Below, one piece after another: positions 17,374 through 25,701 of a stretch of 64,000 nt of DNA (its first letter is position 1; each line of letters starts with the position of its first letter). The stretch comes from Candidatus Bathyarchaeota archaeon (GTDB lineage: Archaea; Thermoproteota; Bathyarchaeia; Bathyarchaeales; Bathycorpusculaceae). The DNA is taken from contig JAOZHY010000018.1 of NCBI GenBank assembly GCA_026014595.1, positions 17,703 to 81,702 of the forward strand, in the 5' to 3' direction. The position numbers and the translations under genes were made by a program. Under the pieces are notes generated by a model. That model did no database searches and was not told the DNA's origin. It saw nothing but the letters and a program-made list of their open reading frames with translations.

Positions 17374-18261
17374 GTGTACTTTCTGTCTGACATTGAGCAT
17401 AAACAGTTGCTCTATCAGCTTTTGCCTACTGCTAGGGAAGTGGGGGTCAGCCAAGAGTTGCGAGGCTGGAGTTGGCATCAGCCGCCATTGAAGCCCTACT
17501 TTGATAACGTGAAGTTGCCAATGTACGAGGTAAGCTCCAAATACTGCCCGACAAACCGCGATGTGTATCTTCGGCATATAGAGAAAGTGTATCCTGTTCC
17601 AAGTGCAAGGATGACTCTAGGTAAACTGTTCCACGGCGTAGTAAGCGACAGCCTGCAAGCATTTCTTCAACGTCAAGAACTCAGTTTCGAGGATTGGTGG
17701 CAAAAGGTTAGGTGGCAGGAGATTGGTGAAAAGCCTGAGAACGTTATTGCCCCTTGCAGGAAGGTCTGGGAGTTTATGCAAAAAACATGTGAGGCCAAAC
17801 TGGCTGAGGTTTCGTGTAGGCAGATTCATGCTTCTGAGCTGGATTTAATTTCTTCTGCTGTGCCCTTTCTTGTTGAGCACAGGATTTCTGGGGAGCTTCT
17901 TGGCTTAAGCGATGTGCTCAGCGTGGACTGTTATGATTATCTTAGGGCTATAATATTTGATTTGAAGGTGGCAAATGTCAAGGAAGAGTGGCATAGGCTT
18001 TATTCTGTGGGTTATGCTTTGGTGTTTGAAAGCGTCCATGAAGTGCCAGTGGACATCTGCTGCACTGTCTACCTGAACGTCGAGGGCAGTAAGATAAGTA
18101 TTCAGAAGGACCTGTTTTTTGCTAATGACGAGTTAAGGCAGTGGTGGATCGAAGAAAGGGACAAGAAGTTAGAGATTGTGGCTGAAAGAAAAGATCCAGG
18201 CAAGCCTGAACGTTCACAGTGCAAAGACTACTGTCCGTACTATGGCACTTGCTACGGGTAA
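17374..18261 (+). CDS. csa1: CRISPR-associated protein Csa1 (Cas4-like nuclease, type I-A)
   Basis: The protein matches the Csa1 family: an N-terminal YFLSDIEHKQLL-LLPTAREV, the diagnostic ELRGWSWHQPPLKP, KYCPTNRDVYLR with the first cluster cysteine, and a C-terminal cysteine group CKDYCPYYGTC. Csa1 is a Cas4-like RecB-fold Fe-S nuclease of the type I-A adaptation complex. The frame is open back to 17290, but the family begins at the VYFLSD strand, so I choose GTG 17374; this also frees room for the leader. It is followed by cas1 after about 20 bases. Confidence 0.88.
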   Translation: MYFLSDIEHKQLLYQLLPTAREVGVSQELRGWSWHQPPLKPYFDNVKLPMYEVSSKYCPTNRDVYLRHIEKVYPVPSARMTLGKLFHGVVSDSLQAFLQRQELSFEDWWQKVRWQEIGEKPENVIAPCRKVWEFMQKTCEAKLAEVSCRQIHASELDLISSAVPFLVEHRISGELLGLSDVLSVDCYDYLRAIIFDLKVANVKEEWHRLYSVGYALVFESVHEVPVDICCTVYLNVEGSKISIQKDLFFANDELRQWWIEERDKKLEIVAERKDPGKPERSQCKDYCPYYGTCYG

Positions 18262-18282
18262 CTGCCTTTGCGTGATGTCCTT

Positions 18283-19317
18283 ATGAAGATTTTTCTTGAT
18301 GATTTCGGCATTTTCTTGGGACGAAAGAGAAATCGGTTTCTTGTGAAAAAGGCTGGTGAATCCAAGGAGATTGTGGCAGATGATGTGGATTCAATTATTT
18401 GCCGTTCTTCAGGTGTTGCTTTTTCGTCAAGCGCATTAGACTTGGCTGTGGAGAATAATATTCAGGTTGTCTTTGCTCGTTACAGTGGCTGGCCCTATGC
18501 TGTTTTAATGCCTGCTTCCATGACCGGTTCCGTCAGAGCCCGCAGAGAGCAGTTTATCGCGTACAATGATGAGCGAAGCTTAGTTTTGGCTAAGAAATTC
18601 ATTGCGGGAAAACTTGTTAACCAAGCCAATTTTCTGAAGTTGATGGCGAAGAATAGGCGGCAGACCGATCCGAGGTTGGCTGAGAGACTGTATGAGTCGG
18701 GCAAGCTGATTGATGAAGTGAACGAGCGGATAAGCAGAGAGCAGGGTTCACGGATTGATGAGAAGCGTCAGCAGCTGATGAATTTGGAGGCTGAGGGTGC
18801 ACGGTTTTATTGGGATTCGATTAGGCAGATTTTGCCTCCAGAGTTAGGTTTTGCTGGGAGGGAGACTCGTGGCGCTCGTGATCCGTTTAATGCGATGTTA
18901 AATTTTGGTTATCAGACGATTCTTTTTCCGGAGGTTTGGAAGGCTGTGAGCTATGCTGGATTGGACTTCTACGCGGGATACTTGCATGCTGACCGACCTG
19001 GCAAGCCTTCCTTAGTTTTGGATTTGATGGAGGAGTTTCGTCAACAACTTGTGGATCGGACTTTAGTGGGGTTGATCACGAAGAATGTTATAAAGCCTAA
19101 TGAGATTTTGGCTGCTGAAGCTGTTGAGGAAGGTCGGGTTTTAAGCAAGGATGTAATTAAGATTTTGTTGGAGAGTTTTCAGGAACGGTTGGATTCTGAA
19201 GTGATGTTCAATGGTCAGAAGGGTTCTTTGAAAAGTTTTATTTATTCCCAAGCACGCTACGTAACTCGTTTTCTTTTGCGGGAAGCTGATTATGTGCCTT
19301 TCTACTTGGGATGGTGA
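18283..19317 (+). CDS. cas1: CRISPR-associated integrase Cas1
   Basis: Cas1 starts at its usual first strand (MKIFLDDFGIFLGRKRNRF). The metal-binding triad is visible: glutamate in LEAEGARFYW (about residue 171), histidine in YAGYLHADRPGKPS (about 235) and acidic residues in LVLDLMEEFR (about 247-251). Together with Cas2 it integrates new spacers. I use ATG 18283; a TTG at 18268 would add five residues. Its end overlaps cas2 by 7 bases, indicating coupled translation. Confidence 0.97.
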   Translation: MKIFLDDFGIFLGRKRNRFLVKKAGESKEIVADDVDSIICRSSGVAFSSSALDLAVENNIQVVFARYSGWPYAVLMPASMTGSVRARREQFIAYNDERSLVLAKKFIAGKLVNQANFLKLMAKNRRQTDPRLAERLYESGKLIDEVNERISREQGSRIDEKRQQLMNLEAEGARFYWDSIRQILPPELGFAGRETRGARDPFNAMLNFGYQTILFPEVWKAVSYAGLDFYAGYLHADRPGKPSLVLDLMEEFRQQLVDRTLVGLITKNVIKPNEILAAEAVEEGRVLSKDVIKILLESFQERLDSEVMFNGQKGSLKSFIYSQARYVTRFLLREADYVPFYLGW

Positions 19318-19613
19318 TTACTTTGCGTTATGTTGTTATTTACGACGTTACCGACGACAACTTGCGGACTTTGGTCGCTGAAACCTTGAAGGATTATGGA
19401 TTACAGCGAATTCAGTACAGCGCATTTATTGGCACTCTGCGTAGAGATGAACTGAATAGTTTGCTTGTGGACTTGAAAAACCTGATCAAGGATCTGGCTG
19501 AAAACGTGCAGTTGTACCCTATTTGCGACACGTGTTTCAAAGGACGAAAAGAGATAGGTAAGCCTAAAAGGTACGAGTTGAAGGAAGAGAAAGATAAGAT
19601 AGTGTATTTCTGA
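19311..19613 (+). CDS. cas2: CRISPR-associated protein Cas2
   Basis: A 100-aa ferredoxin-like Cas2: the first strand YVVIYDVTDD carries the conserved aspartate, followed by LKDYGLQRIQYSAFIG and the terminal strand VQLYPICDTC. It is the structural partner of Cas1 in spacer integration. Its start lies inside the end of cas1. The C-terminal lysine/glutamate-rich tail is longer than in minimal Cas2. The next gene downstream is not cas4 but a toxin-antitoxin pair. Confidence 0.96.
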   Translation: MVITLRYVVIYDVTDDNLRTLVAETLKDYGLQRIQYSAFIGTLRRDELNSLLVDLKNLIKDLAENVQLYPICDTCFKGRKEIGKPKRYELKEEKDKIVYF

Positions 19614-19656
19614 GTTGCAGAAGGTTTATGTATTCATTTGACATCTTTTGTATACG

Positions 19657-19986
19657 GTGAACGTGTTGACGCTTAAACCTTTAGCAGTGAGAATACCAGA
19701 GGAAATTGAGAAGGAAATCCTCGAAATGGTCGAGCGCGCAAAGTTAGACAAGGCCACGGTTGTTAGGAACCTGCTCGAGCTAGGAATTGCAGAGTGGCGG
19801 AAGCAGACGGCTCTGGAATTACTGCGCGATGGGAAGATGACGTTTGCTAAGGCTGCTGAGGTGGCCAAGCTTTCGCTGTGGGAATTTGCTGATTTGGTGA
19901 AGCAGCGTAATGTGGAATGGGTTAGATTTACGCCTGAAGAAATCGAGAATGAGCTTAATGCTGCATCGGCGGCGAAGCACCAGTGA
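19657..19986 (+). CDS. UPF0175-family antitoxin
   Basis: The N-terminal part (KPLAVRIPEEIEKEILEMVE, then DKATVVRNLLELGIAEWRK) looks like a ribbon-helix-helix unit, followed by the UPF0175 helix-turn-helix (ALELLRDGKMTFAKAAEVA, LSLWEFADLVKQRNV). UPF0175 proteins are antitoxins paired with DUF3368 PIN-like toxins, which is exactly the next gene here. I use GTG 19657; TTG 19648 is possible. A TATA-like TTTATGTATTC at 19625-19635 suggests its own, perhaps leaderless, promoter. It overlaps the toxin by 4 bases (GTGA). Confidence 0.85.
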   Translation: MNVLTLKPLAVRIPEEIEKEILEMVERAKLDKATVVRNLLELGIAEWRKQTALELLRDGKMTFAKAAEVAKLSLWEFADLVKQRNVEWVRFTPEEIENELNAASAAKHQ

Positions 19987-20495
19987 AGCTGCTTGGCTTC
20001 GATTCTACGCCTCTGATTTACTTGGCTAAAGTTGGATTGAGCAAAATTCTGGAAGATTTGCCAGATGAAAAAGTGACGTCGCCTAAGGTTAAGCGGGAAG
20101 TTGTGGATGAGGGGAAGCGTAAGGGCGTTCCTGAAGCGGTTGTCTTAGAGAAACTGTTTAACAACCAAGTTTTTCGAGTTGTTGAGCCAAAGGATAAAGA
20201 GTTTCTGTCGAGATTATTGAGGACCAAGGGACTTCACGTGACTGATGCCGAGGTTTTGGCTCTTGCTCGAGAGTTAGATGGTTTGGCTATAGTTGATGAT
20301 GAAGTAGCAAGAAAGACGGCTAAAGTTTATGGAATCGCGTATGCGGGCACACTGTATGTTTTAGTGAGAGCTGTTTGTGAGGGGATTATGAGTAAAGAAA
20401 GGGCTAAGCGGGCGGTGAATGAGATGGTTTTTGCTGGTTGGCGGTGCAGCGTGGAGACGTATGCGCAGATTATGGCGATTTTAGAGAAGGTTTAG
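19983..20495 (+). CDS. DUF3368 PIN-like toxin
   Basis: A 170-aa PIN-like protein: N-terminal GFDSTPLIYLAKV with the first acidic residue, middle KVKREVVDEG, LHVTDAEVLALARE, and IVDDEVARKTAK near the third acidic cluster. These match DUF3368 toxins, predicted metal-dependent RNases neutralised by the overlapping UPF0175 partner. The start GTG at 19983 sits within the antitoxin stop. Placement between cas2 and cas4 on the same strand, with only 2 bases to the cas4 start, makes co-transcription with the adaptation genes very likely. Confidence 0.88.
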   Translation: MKLLGFDSTPLIYLAKVGLSKILEDLPDEKVTSPKVKREVVDEGKRKGVPEAVVLEKLFNNQVFRVVEPKDKEFLSRLLRTKGLHVTDAEVLALARELDGLAIVDDEVARKTAKVYGIAYAGTLYVLVRAVCEGIMSKERAKRAVNEMVFAGWRCSVETYAQIMAILEKV

Positions 20496-20497
20496 GA

Positions 20498-21157
20498 TTG
20501 AGTAAGTATAAGGACAGCTGGTTGAGCCGGAAGCAAAAGCTGCCCCTTTCTGACGTTGCAGAAGAGTTTGTTTCTGTTACGGATATTAAGCATTACATCT
20601 ATTGTCCGCGTTTGGTGTATTTTGACCGCGTTTTGCATGTGCAGCCTGTTTTTGGTTCGCAGCAGGAAGAAGGCAAGGAACAGCATGAGGAGTATGTGCG
20701 GAAAGAGCTGAGACGTAAAGATGCTGTGTATTACTCAGCGGAGTTTGTTGGGGCGGAGAAGCTGTTGTTCACTTCGCTCAGTTCGCCTGCGCTTGGGCTG
20801 CAGGGAAATGTGGACTGCATAATCAAGACAGTGAAGAGAGAGTACATTCCTGTGGAGTATAAGAATATGAGTTCGGATAAGGGCAGAGTGTGCATGGATC
20901 ACAAGTATCAGCTTGTGGCTTACGCATTGCTTGTTGAGGCTTGTTTTGACACGGTGGTTAAGCGTAGTTTTGTGAATTATATTCCTGAGGGGTTGATTTT
21001 GCGGGTTGATGTTACGCCGAGTATGAAGAGTTATGTTAAGCGGGTTTTGGGGCACATTAAACGGATAATAAGGGATGAGGAACTACCGCCCATACGAGTG
21101 GCTAAGCACAAATGCCAAGGCGGATGTGGCCATAGGCAGATATGTATGCTGTTTTAG
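20498..21157 (+). CDS. cas4: CRISPR-associated exonuclease Cas4
   Basis: RecB-like Cas4 with the Fe-S cluster cysteines split between KHYIYCPRLVYFDR and a C-terminal KHKCQGGCGHRQIC. The nuclease core is seen as GLQGNVDCII, PVEYKNM (E-x-K) and the QLVAYALLVE helix. Cas4 trims prespacers and helps select the PAM. The frame is open to 20438, but the 20 upstream codons overlap the toxin and are not family-like, so I choose TTG 20498, two bases after the toxin stop. A copy of its C-terminal cysteine motif recurs at 22604-22660. Confidence 0.93.
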   Translation: MSKYKDSWLSRKQKLPLSDVAEEFVSVTDIKHYIYCPRLVYFDRVLHVQPVFGSQQEEGKEQHEEYVRKELRRKDAVYYSAEFVGAEKLLFTSLSSPALGLQGNVDCIIKTVKREYIPVEYKNMSSDKGRVCMDHKYQLVAYALLVEACFDTVVKRSFVNYIPEGLILRVDVTPSMKSYVKRVLGHIKRIIRDEELPPIRVAKHKCQGGCGHRQICMLF

Positions 21158-21181
21158 TTATTGTTTCATGTCATGAATGGT

Positions 21182-22564
21182 TCAAAGTCTGTTATATCGA
21201 ATGCAAGGTATCCTTGTTTTAGTAGGTGCTGTTTTTCGCTGATTTTTTTTTGCGATGATTCCGTAGTTTTCTTTTTTTCGGTTCCATCTGAAGTTTTGCG
21301 CTTTGGCTCTGAGGTTTTGCAGGATTCTTTTGCAGTCTACTTCTTTGAGGGTGCTCCATTTTGTTTCGAGGAATGTTGCTGTTTGTTTTTCTTCGTCAAG
21401 TGCGATTAGGTCTATTTCGTTGTTTTTGTGCCACCATTTTCCGATTGTGGTGAAGGTGAATGGTAGTTTGTTTTGTATTTTCATTTCTGTTAGTAGTTCG
21501 GTTGCGGCTTGCTCGAATGTGTGACCTAAGTAGGTGTGGTAGTCTTCGCGGATTTTGTTTAGTATGCTTTGTGTGTTTCCTGTCTCGAGTTCGGTTTTGT
21601 TTGGGAATATGTATTTGAACCAGAAGTTTAGGTAGTTGTCTGCTATTGTGTAGAGTCCTTTTCTGAGTTTTGGGGTTATGGCGATTGGGTAGGTTCTTTT
21701 TATGAAGCCGAGGTCTTCGAGTACGCTTGTGTATTTTGAGAGTATGCTTTTGTCGAGGTTTGTTTGGTTGAGGATTTCGCCGTAGGTGTTGGCGCCTTGG
21801 GCTATTGTTTTGAGGATTAGGCTGTAGTTGCGTGGTTCTCGTAGCTCTTCGCGTAGTAGAAATTCTGCCTCTTCGTATAGGAATTCGCCTTTTGTTAAGA
21901 TTTTTTGTTCGATGTTTTGCCAGAAGTTTTGTTGTGGGTTGAATTTTTGTAGGTATGCTGGGACGCCGCCGAGGCAAGCGTAAACGTGTATGAGGGTTAT
22001 GGCGTTGTAGTTTGGGAAGAAGGGTTTAAGGTGGTGTATTTTGAGGGGGGTGAGTTTCCATTGGGCGGTTCTTCTGCCGTAGAGTGGGCTTTTGTAGTTG
22101 AGGATTTCGGTTTCCATGGTGGCTATTGATGAGCCGAGGAGTATGAGCATAGTGTTTGTGTTTTTGAGGTTTTGATCCCAGATTTTTTGGAAGATGGATG
22201 GGGTGGCGTGGTTGGTTTCGATGAGTGTTGGGAACTCGTCGATTATTATTGTTGTATGTGGAGTTTTGTTCCATTTTGTGAATTCTTGGAAGAGTTCGAT
22301 CCAGTCTTTGATGGCGAGTTTGGCGAAGCTTTCGTTTTTGAGGTAGAGGCTCATTCTTTGTTTTAGTTCTTGGATTAGTTCTGTTTCTGGTCGGCGGTCG
22401 GCGAGGAAGTAGATGTGGGGTTTGTTTTTTGAGAATTGGAGGGCGAGTTATGTTTTTCCTACGCGTCTTCTTCCGTAAATGATTATTAATTCTGCTGTGT
22501 GCGTCTGGTAGTGCTGCTCGAGGAATTCAAGTTCTTGTTTTCTGTTTGCGAATAGTTGAAGCAT
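21182..22564 (-). pseudogene. Archaeal AAA ATPase with DUF234 domain, interrupted by a stop codon
   Basis: Read as one frame from ATG 22564, it begins MLQLFANRKQELEFLEQHY and reaches the Walker A motif GRRRVGKT, where codon 39 is TAA (22448-22450). In the family the next residue is commonly glutamate, so a GAA to TAA change is likely. The rest is intact: Walker B TTIIIDEFPTL, sensor-like LILLGSS, a winged helix (TYGEILNQTNLDKSILSKY) and the C-terminal DUF234 region ending EIDLIALDEE, FLETKW. An internal ATG at 22354 could start only a protein lacking Walker A. It lies antisense between cas4 and cas5 and interrupts the cas locus. Confidence 0.85.
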
Positions 22565-22603
22565 AAGTAGGATACTCAAGTTTCAACTATTTAAACTTGA
22601 TCA

Positions 22604-22660
22604 ACTAAGCACAGGTGCCAAGGCGGATGCAGGCACAAACAAACATGCCAACAACAATAA
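22604..22660 (+). pseudogene. Stray cas4 C-terminal fragment
   Basis: In frame this 57-base stretch reads TKHRCQGGCRHKQTC then QQQ and a stop, closely matching the Cas4 C-terminus AKHKCQGGCGHRQIC. Over about 30 bases (22605-22634 against 21102-21131) the DNA differs at only a few positions. It is on the plus strand, like cas4, just beyond the ATPase pseudogene. Confidence 0.65.
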
Positions 22661-22665
22661 GCACC

Positions 22666-23376
22666 CTACAACCGGCGATAGACTGTGCAGTTCTTGTCTT
22701 TTTTCTCCACCTCTATCGGAAAAATGAAGGGTTTTAAGATTATTTCGCCTTTTTTTAGTTTTTGTTCTGAAAACGGATTTACTGACGCGAATGTTGCTTT
22801 TTCGGTAAAGTCAGATAGCAAGAAGACTATTCCGTTTGTAAGCTTTGCTTGTTCTTTTACTGGTTTGACGCAGCTTGATATATTTGGCTCGGAGAATTTA
22901 CTTTCTAAACAAGTGCAGATAGAGTCGGATGTTCCAAAGTATTGTATGTTTTTTAAAATGCTACGCACTTCTTCGGCAGTTTCTTGAGGTATTTCAATGA
23001 ATATTGTTATGGGGCTATTGTAGAGTATGTATTCGCGTATGCCAAATGTTGATTCAAAGCTTTCTGTAAGCGTGCCCCATGGTGTTTGGATTTTTCCTTC
23101 TTTTCCTTTCCTTTTTTGTTTGAGGCGTTTCATGAAGGCTTTGAAGAGAACTATTTTTTCTGGCAATTCGGTGGTGGTATTTGCTAATTTTAGTTGCTCG
23201 AATAGCTTGCTGCCTTTTTCAATGTTGCCAGTTCGATTTATTGCTGTAGCGACAATTGCGAGTTTTATTGTGGAAGGACTTGGCGCTGGTGCACTGAGAG
23301 CATAGCTGGATGAAAAATAGGGTATTCTATAAGAGAATGCGCTTGCGAACAGGTATTTGGCGCCTATCCACACCAT
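22666..23376 (-). CDS. cas5: CRISPR-associated protein Cas5 (type I-A-like)
   Basis: The N-terminal half fits the Cas5 RRM fold: a first strand GAKYLFASAFSYRIP, then the SAPAPSPSTIKLAIVATAI segment, matching the Cas5 proline-rich P-x-P-S-x-T motif. Later strands FIFPIEVEKK close the fold. Cas5 caps the 5' handle of crRNA in Cascade. It is the last gene of the minus-strand effector operon, 3 bases after cas7. 236 aa is typical for type I-A Cas5. Identification rests on the N-terminal motif and position. Confidence 0.83.
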   Translation of the reverse strand: MVWIGAKYLFASAFSYRIPYFSSSYALSAPAPSPSTIKLAIVATAINRTGNIEKGSKLFEQLKLANTTTELPEKIVLFKAFMKRLKQKRKGKEGKIQTPWGTLTESFESTFGIREYILYNSPITIFIEIPQETAEEVRSILKNIQYFGTSDSICTCLESKFSEPNISSCVKPVKEQAKLTNGIVFLLSDFTEKATFASVNPFSEQKLKKGEIILKPFIFPIEVEKKDKNCTVYRRL

Positions 23377-23379
23377 TGG

Positions 23380-24282
23380 TTATGGTGCCCCAAGTTTGTA
23401 TGGCACTGCACTTTTGAGTTTATCAATTTCTTGCATGAATGAAGCGAAATTGGAAAATTCTTGCACGTTTTGTTGCCCTATTATTGTTTTCACCTGTTGG
23501 ATATATCCATCTACCAACGGGCTTATAACTGGAACAGGCGTGGCGCTCTTTGTTGTCGCTATTGCGCCTTCGAATTCTCCGAAATGAGGCAAACGTGTCG
23601 TTGTCATGGCGCCTTCGATACGTGCGATCATTGCCTTGTAAGCTTCCAGCACAAGTTCGTAGCGGTTTTTTCGAGCACTATCATCAATTGAGTATGTATA
23701 GTCAATTTCGTTTAAGCCAATGCGCCATGGCTGAAAAACCGACACAAATGCGTAAACCCCTGACCTTGTGGGTCTGTTGTAGATCATTTGCTCACTGACT
23801 TCTTTAGCGCTTTTTTCTCTTTCTTTTTCGCCAGCAGCAACCCGAGTATGCACATGAATATCTCGGTAGAACTGGCTTGGTAAAGCAATGGCCCATCCGA
23901 ATTCTATCGTTGATTTGCGGCTGAGAGTTGGTTGTTGCACCAGGAAACCATGCAAGTCACATATTGCACATTTCAAAGCTTCGTTGAGAGCGGACTTGGT
24001 CTCTTTCATCTCCGTGACTGTTTTATTACCATCTGCTTTCATTGGACTGAGAATCTGACACGCTGGGCACAGAAACACTTTTTTCTCTTTTACAATTTGC
24101 CATACTGCTTCTGTATGTATATGCTTAAGCATTTCTCCGCTTATGCCATCAGTTTTCTCGCCATTGGCTAAGACTATTGTTCGTGGTTCCGTGACATTGC
24201 CTACTGTACCTTCATTGTTCAAAGAATGTGCATCTATTCTTAGTCTGCCGGTAAAGCTTATTTCATATATTGTTTCATTCAT
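23380..24282 (-). CDS. cas7: CRISPR-associated protein Cas7 (DevR/Csa2 family)
   Basis: Cas7 forms the crRNA-binding backbone of Cascade. The family signature is seen at the N-terminus: YEISFTGRLRIDAHSLNNEG followed by RTIVLANGEK and ISGEMLKHIH. A cysteine group (CPAC and CAIC about 30 residues later) may bind zinc. The C-terminal half has RSGVYAFVSVFQPWRIG, as in DevR/Csa2 proteins. The frame is open further upstream, but ATG 24282 overlaps the stop of the small-subunit gene by 4 bases (ATGA) and starts at the first strand, so I choose it. Confidence 0.9.
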   Translation of the reverse strand: MNETIYEISFTGRLRIDAHSLNNEGTVGNVTEPRTIVLANGEKTDGISGEMLKHIHTEAVWQIVKEKKVFLCPACQILSPMKADGNKTVTEMKETKSALNEALKCAICDLHGFLVQQPTLSRKSTIEFGWAIALPSQFYRDIHVHTRVAAGEKEREKSAKEVSEQMIYNRPTRSGVYAFVSVFQPWRIGLNEIDYTYSIDDSARKNRYELVLEAYKAMIARIEGAMTTTRLPHFGEFEGAIATTKSATPVPVISPLVDGYIQQVKTIIGQQNVQEFSNFASFMQEIDKLKSAVPYKLGAP

Positions 24283-24638
24283 TCTTCTTTCTCTCCTTTT
24301 TCTGAATAGACAAGAGCATGAGACATTATCGCGGCACAAACAACGCGGACACCGTTTTCTTGCGCTAATTTTACAACTTCGTCCAAATCTTTTTCGCTTG
24401 GTTTAAAGGAACTTCTTCCTGGATGTTCGCGTTCCCATCTTCGGGAGCATGCATCAAATCGTCTTAGGAACTTCTTTAAAGCGATGACAAACTGTTCTTC
24501 TTTTTCCACATAATCTAACTCGACAAGTGATGCATAGTCTTCGCATCCGCCATGATCTCTTTTCCTTATAGCTATTCTTAAAGCCGTTCCAAAGTGTTCT
24601 ATTGCCGAATTTGCGTATAGCTCATGCAGCTTCGACAT
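24279..24638 (-). CDS. cas11: Cascade small subunit (Csa5/Cas11-like)
   Basis: A 119-aa, mostly helical, charged protein (LHELYANSAIEHFGTALRIAIRKRD, FVIALKKFLRRFDAC) located between cas8 and cas7. Position, size and helical character fit the type I-A small subunit Csa5/Cas11, which lines the non-target strand path. I do not see a decisive sequence signature, so the call relies on context. It overlaps the end of cas8 by 17 bases and the start of cas7 by 4. Confidence 0.65.
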   Translation of the reverse strand: MSKLHELYANSAIEHFGTALRIAIRKRDHGGCEDYASLVELDYVEKEEQFVIALKKFLRRFDACSRRWEREHPGRSSFKPSEKDLDEVVKLAQENGVRVVCAAIMSHALVYSEKGEKEE

Positions 24639-25665
24639 ACTTTAACAACTCTCCTAATTGAGTTTTGTTCCAAGGGTATAATTCTCCTTTAACTTGACCA
24701 CGTATATATAAGCTTTCAAAAGTTCTGAAATTCGTTAAAGTTGGGCGTAGCAAGAAATTTGTTAGGGCAAACGTGATAGATTGCTTGTCGCCAGTAATCT
24801 TAGACGAAATAGGAAACAATTGTTCGATCCGACTCAATGCGTTTTTCCCGGCGGGACTGTTCGCAAGTTTTTCGAGGAGATCTAGTCCATATCTCCCCCC
24901 TCCAGCTGGTTTAGGCTGTTGTCCTGTTTTTTGCATGACATTAAAAATCACGCTGTCATATCGGATGGTATGAGATAGGCGTTTTTCGGCTATAAGTAAA
25001 GTAACCTTGGTGGCATAATGAACAAGTGCAGTGTTAGACGAAATTGGGCATATTCTTTCATCTAACTCTTTTTGGATAACCCTGTGAGACCCTAACAGAA
25101 CGTTCGATGGATTAGGCGCCATAAAGAGAATAAAGGAGCCTGTTTCTTTCCAAACGCTCGCCCAAGCTGCTCCTATACAGGTAACTGCCCATGTAAAACG
25201 GTCTATTTCAAGCTGGGTTCCATCATGGTATACATCTCTTTTTTCTTCACGATAACCTTTCGCACATGCTATATCTAATGTTTGATAAAGTGTTTTTCCA
25301 TTTTTCACGTTTCCACTAATATCTGGCATAAGAGTTGGATCCTTATGAGTCGACAAAATCTGAGGGAATTCTTCTGTGATAATTTTTTCTACATCTTTTT
25401 TAGGAGGGTCTTTCTTAGAATCTTTCCTTTCCTTGTATGTTCTGAAAATCGCGAGCCATTCTTTTCTATCAACAAATAATGCTGGGTCAGGTTCGGTTGG
25501 TATACGCCCTTTCGCTTCTATAATATAGGCATAGCCTTGATCTTTAATTGTCACTTCAATGTCTTCTTCGCTTAATCCGCTAACAAGAAATGCCAGACCA
25601 TAAGCCCTAAAGGTATCAAGTATTTCAAAGGAAGACTTATTTACAAAAAATTTTTCTATAGTCAT
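24622..25665 (-). CDS. cas8a: Cascade large subunit Cas8 (type I-A-like)
   Basis: This 347-aa protein sits between cas3 and the small subunit, where Cas8a is expected. Segments DTFRAYGLAFLVSGL at the N-terminus and LDIACAKGYREEKRD, FTWAVTCIGAAWASVW in the middle resemble compact archaeal Cas8a proteins (about 350 aa). No nuclease or zinc motif stands out. By analogy it recognises the PAM and joins Cas5 at the crRNA 5' end. Family identity is by context and size more than by motif. The gap to cas3 is 36 bases. Confidence 0.75.
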   Translation of the reverse strand: MTIEKFFVNKSSFEILDTFRAYGLAFLVSGLSEEDIEVTIKDQGYAYIIEAKGRIPTEPDPALFVDRKEWLAIFRTYKERKDSKKDPPKKDVEKIITEEFPQILSTHKDPTLMPDISGNVKNGKTLYQTLDIACAKGYREEKRDVYHDGTQLEIDRFTWAVTCIGAAWASVWKETGSFILFMAPNPSNVLLGSHRVIQKELDERICPISSNTALVHYATKVTLLIAEKRLSHTIRYDSVIFNVMQKTGQQPKPAGGGRYGLDLLEKLANSPAGKNALSRIEQLFPISSKITGDKQSITFALTNFLLRPTLTNFRTFESLYIRGQVKGELYPWNKTQLGELLKYVEAA

Positions 25666-25701
25666 ATAACTGTTGGTTATCTTCCTTTTTATATATAAAA
25701 T

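Noticed and set aside
22448..22450. Readthrough or special amino acid at the ATPase stop
   Set aside because: The codon is TAA, not TAG (pyrrolysine) or TGA (selenocysteine), and no recoding element is visible.
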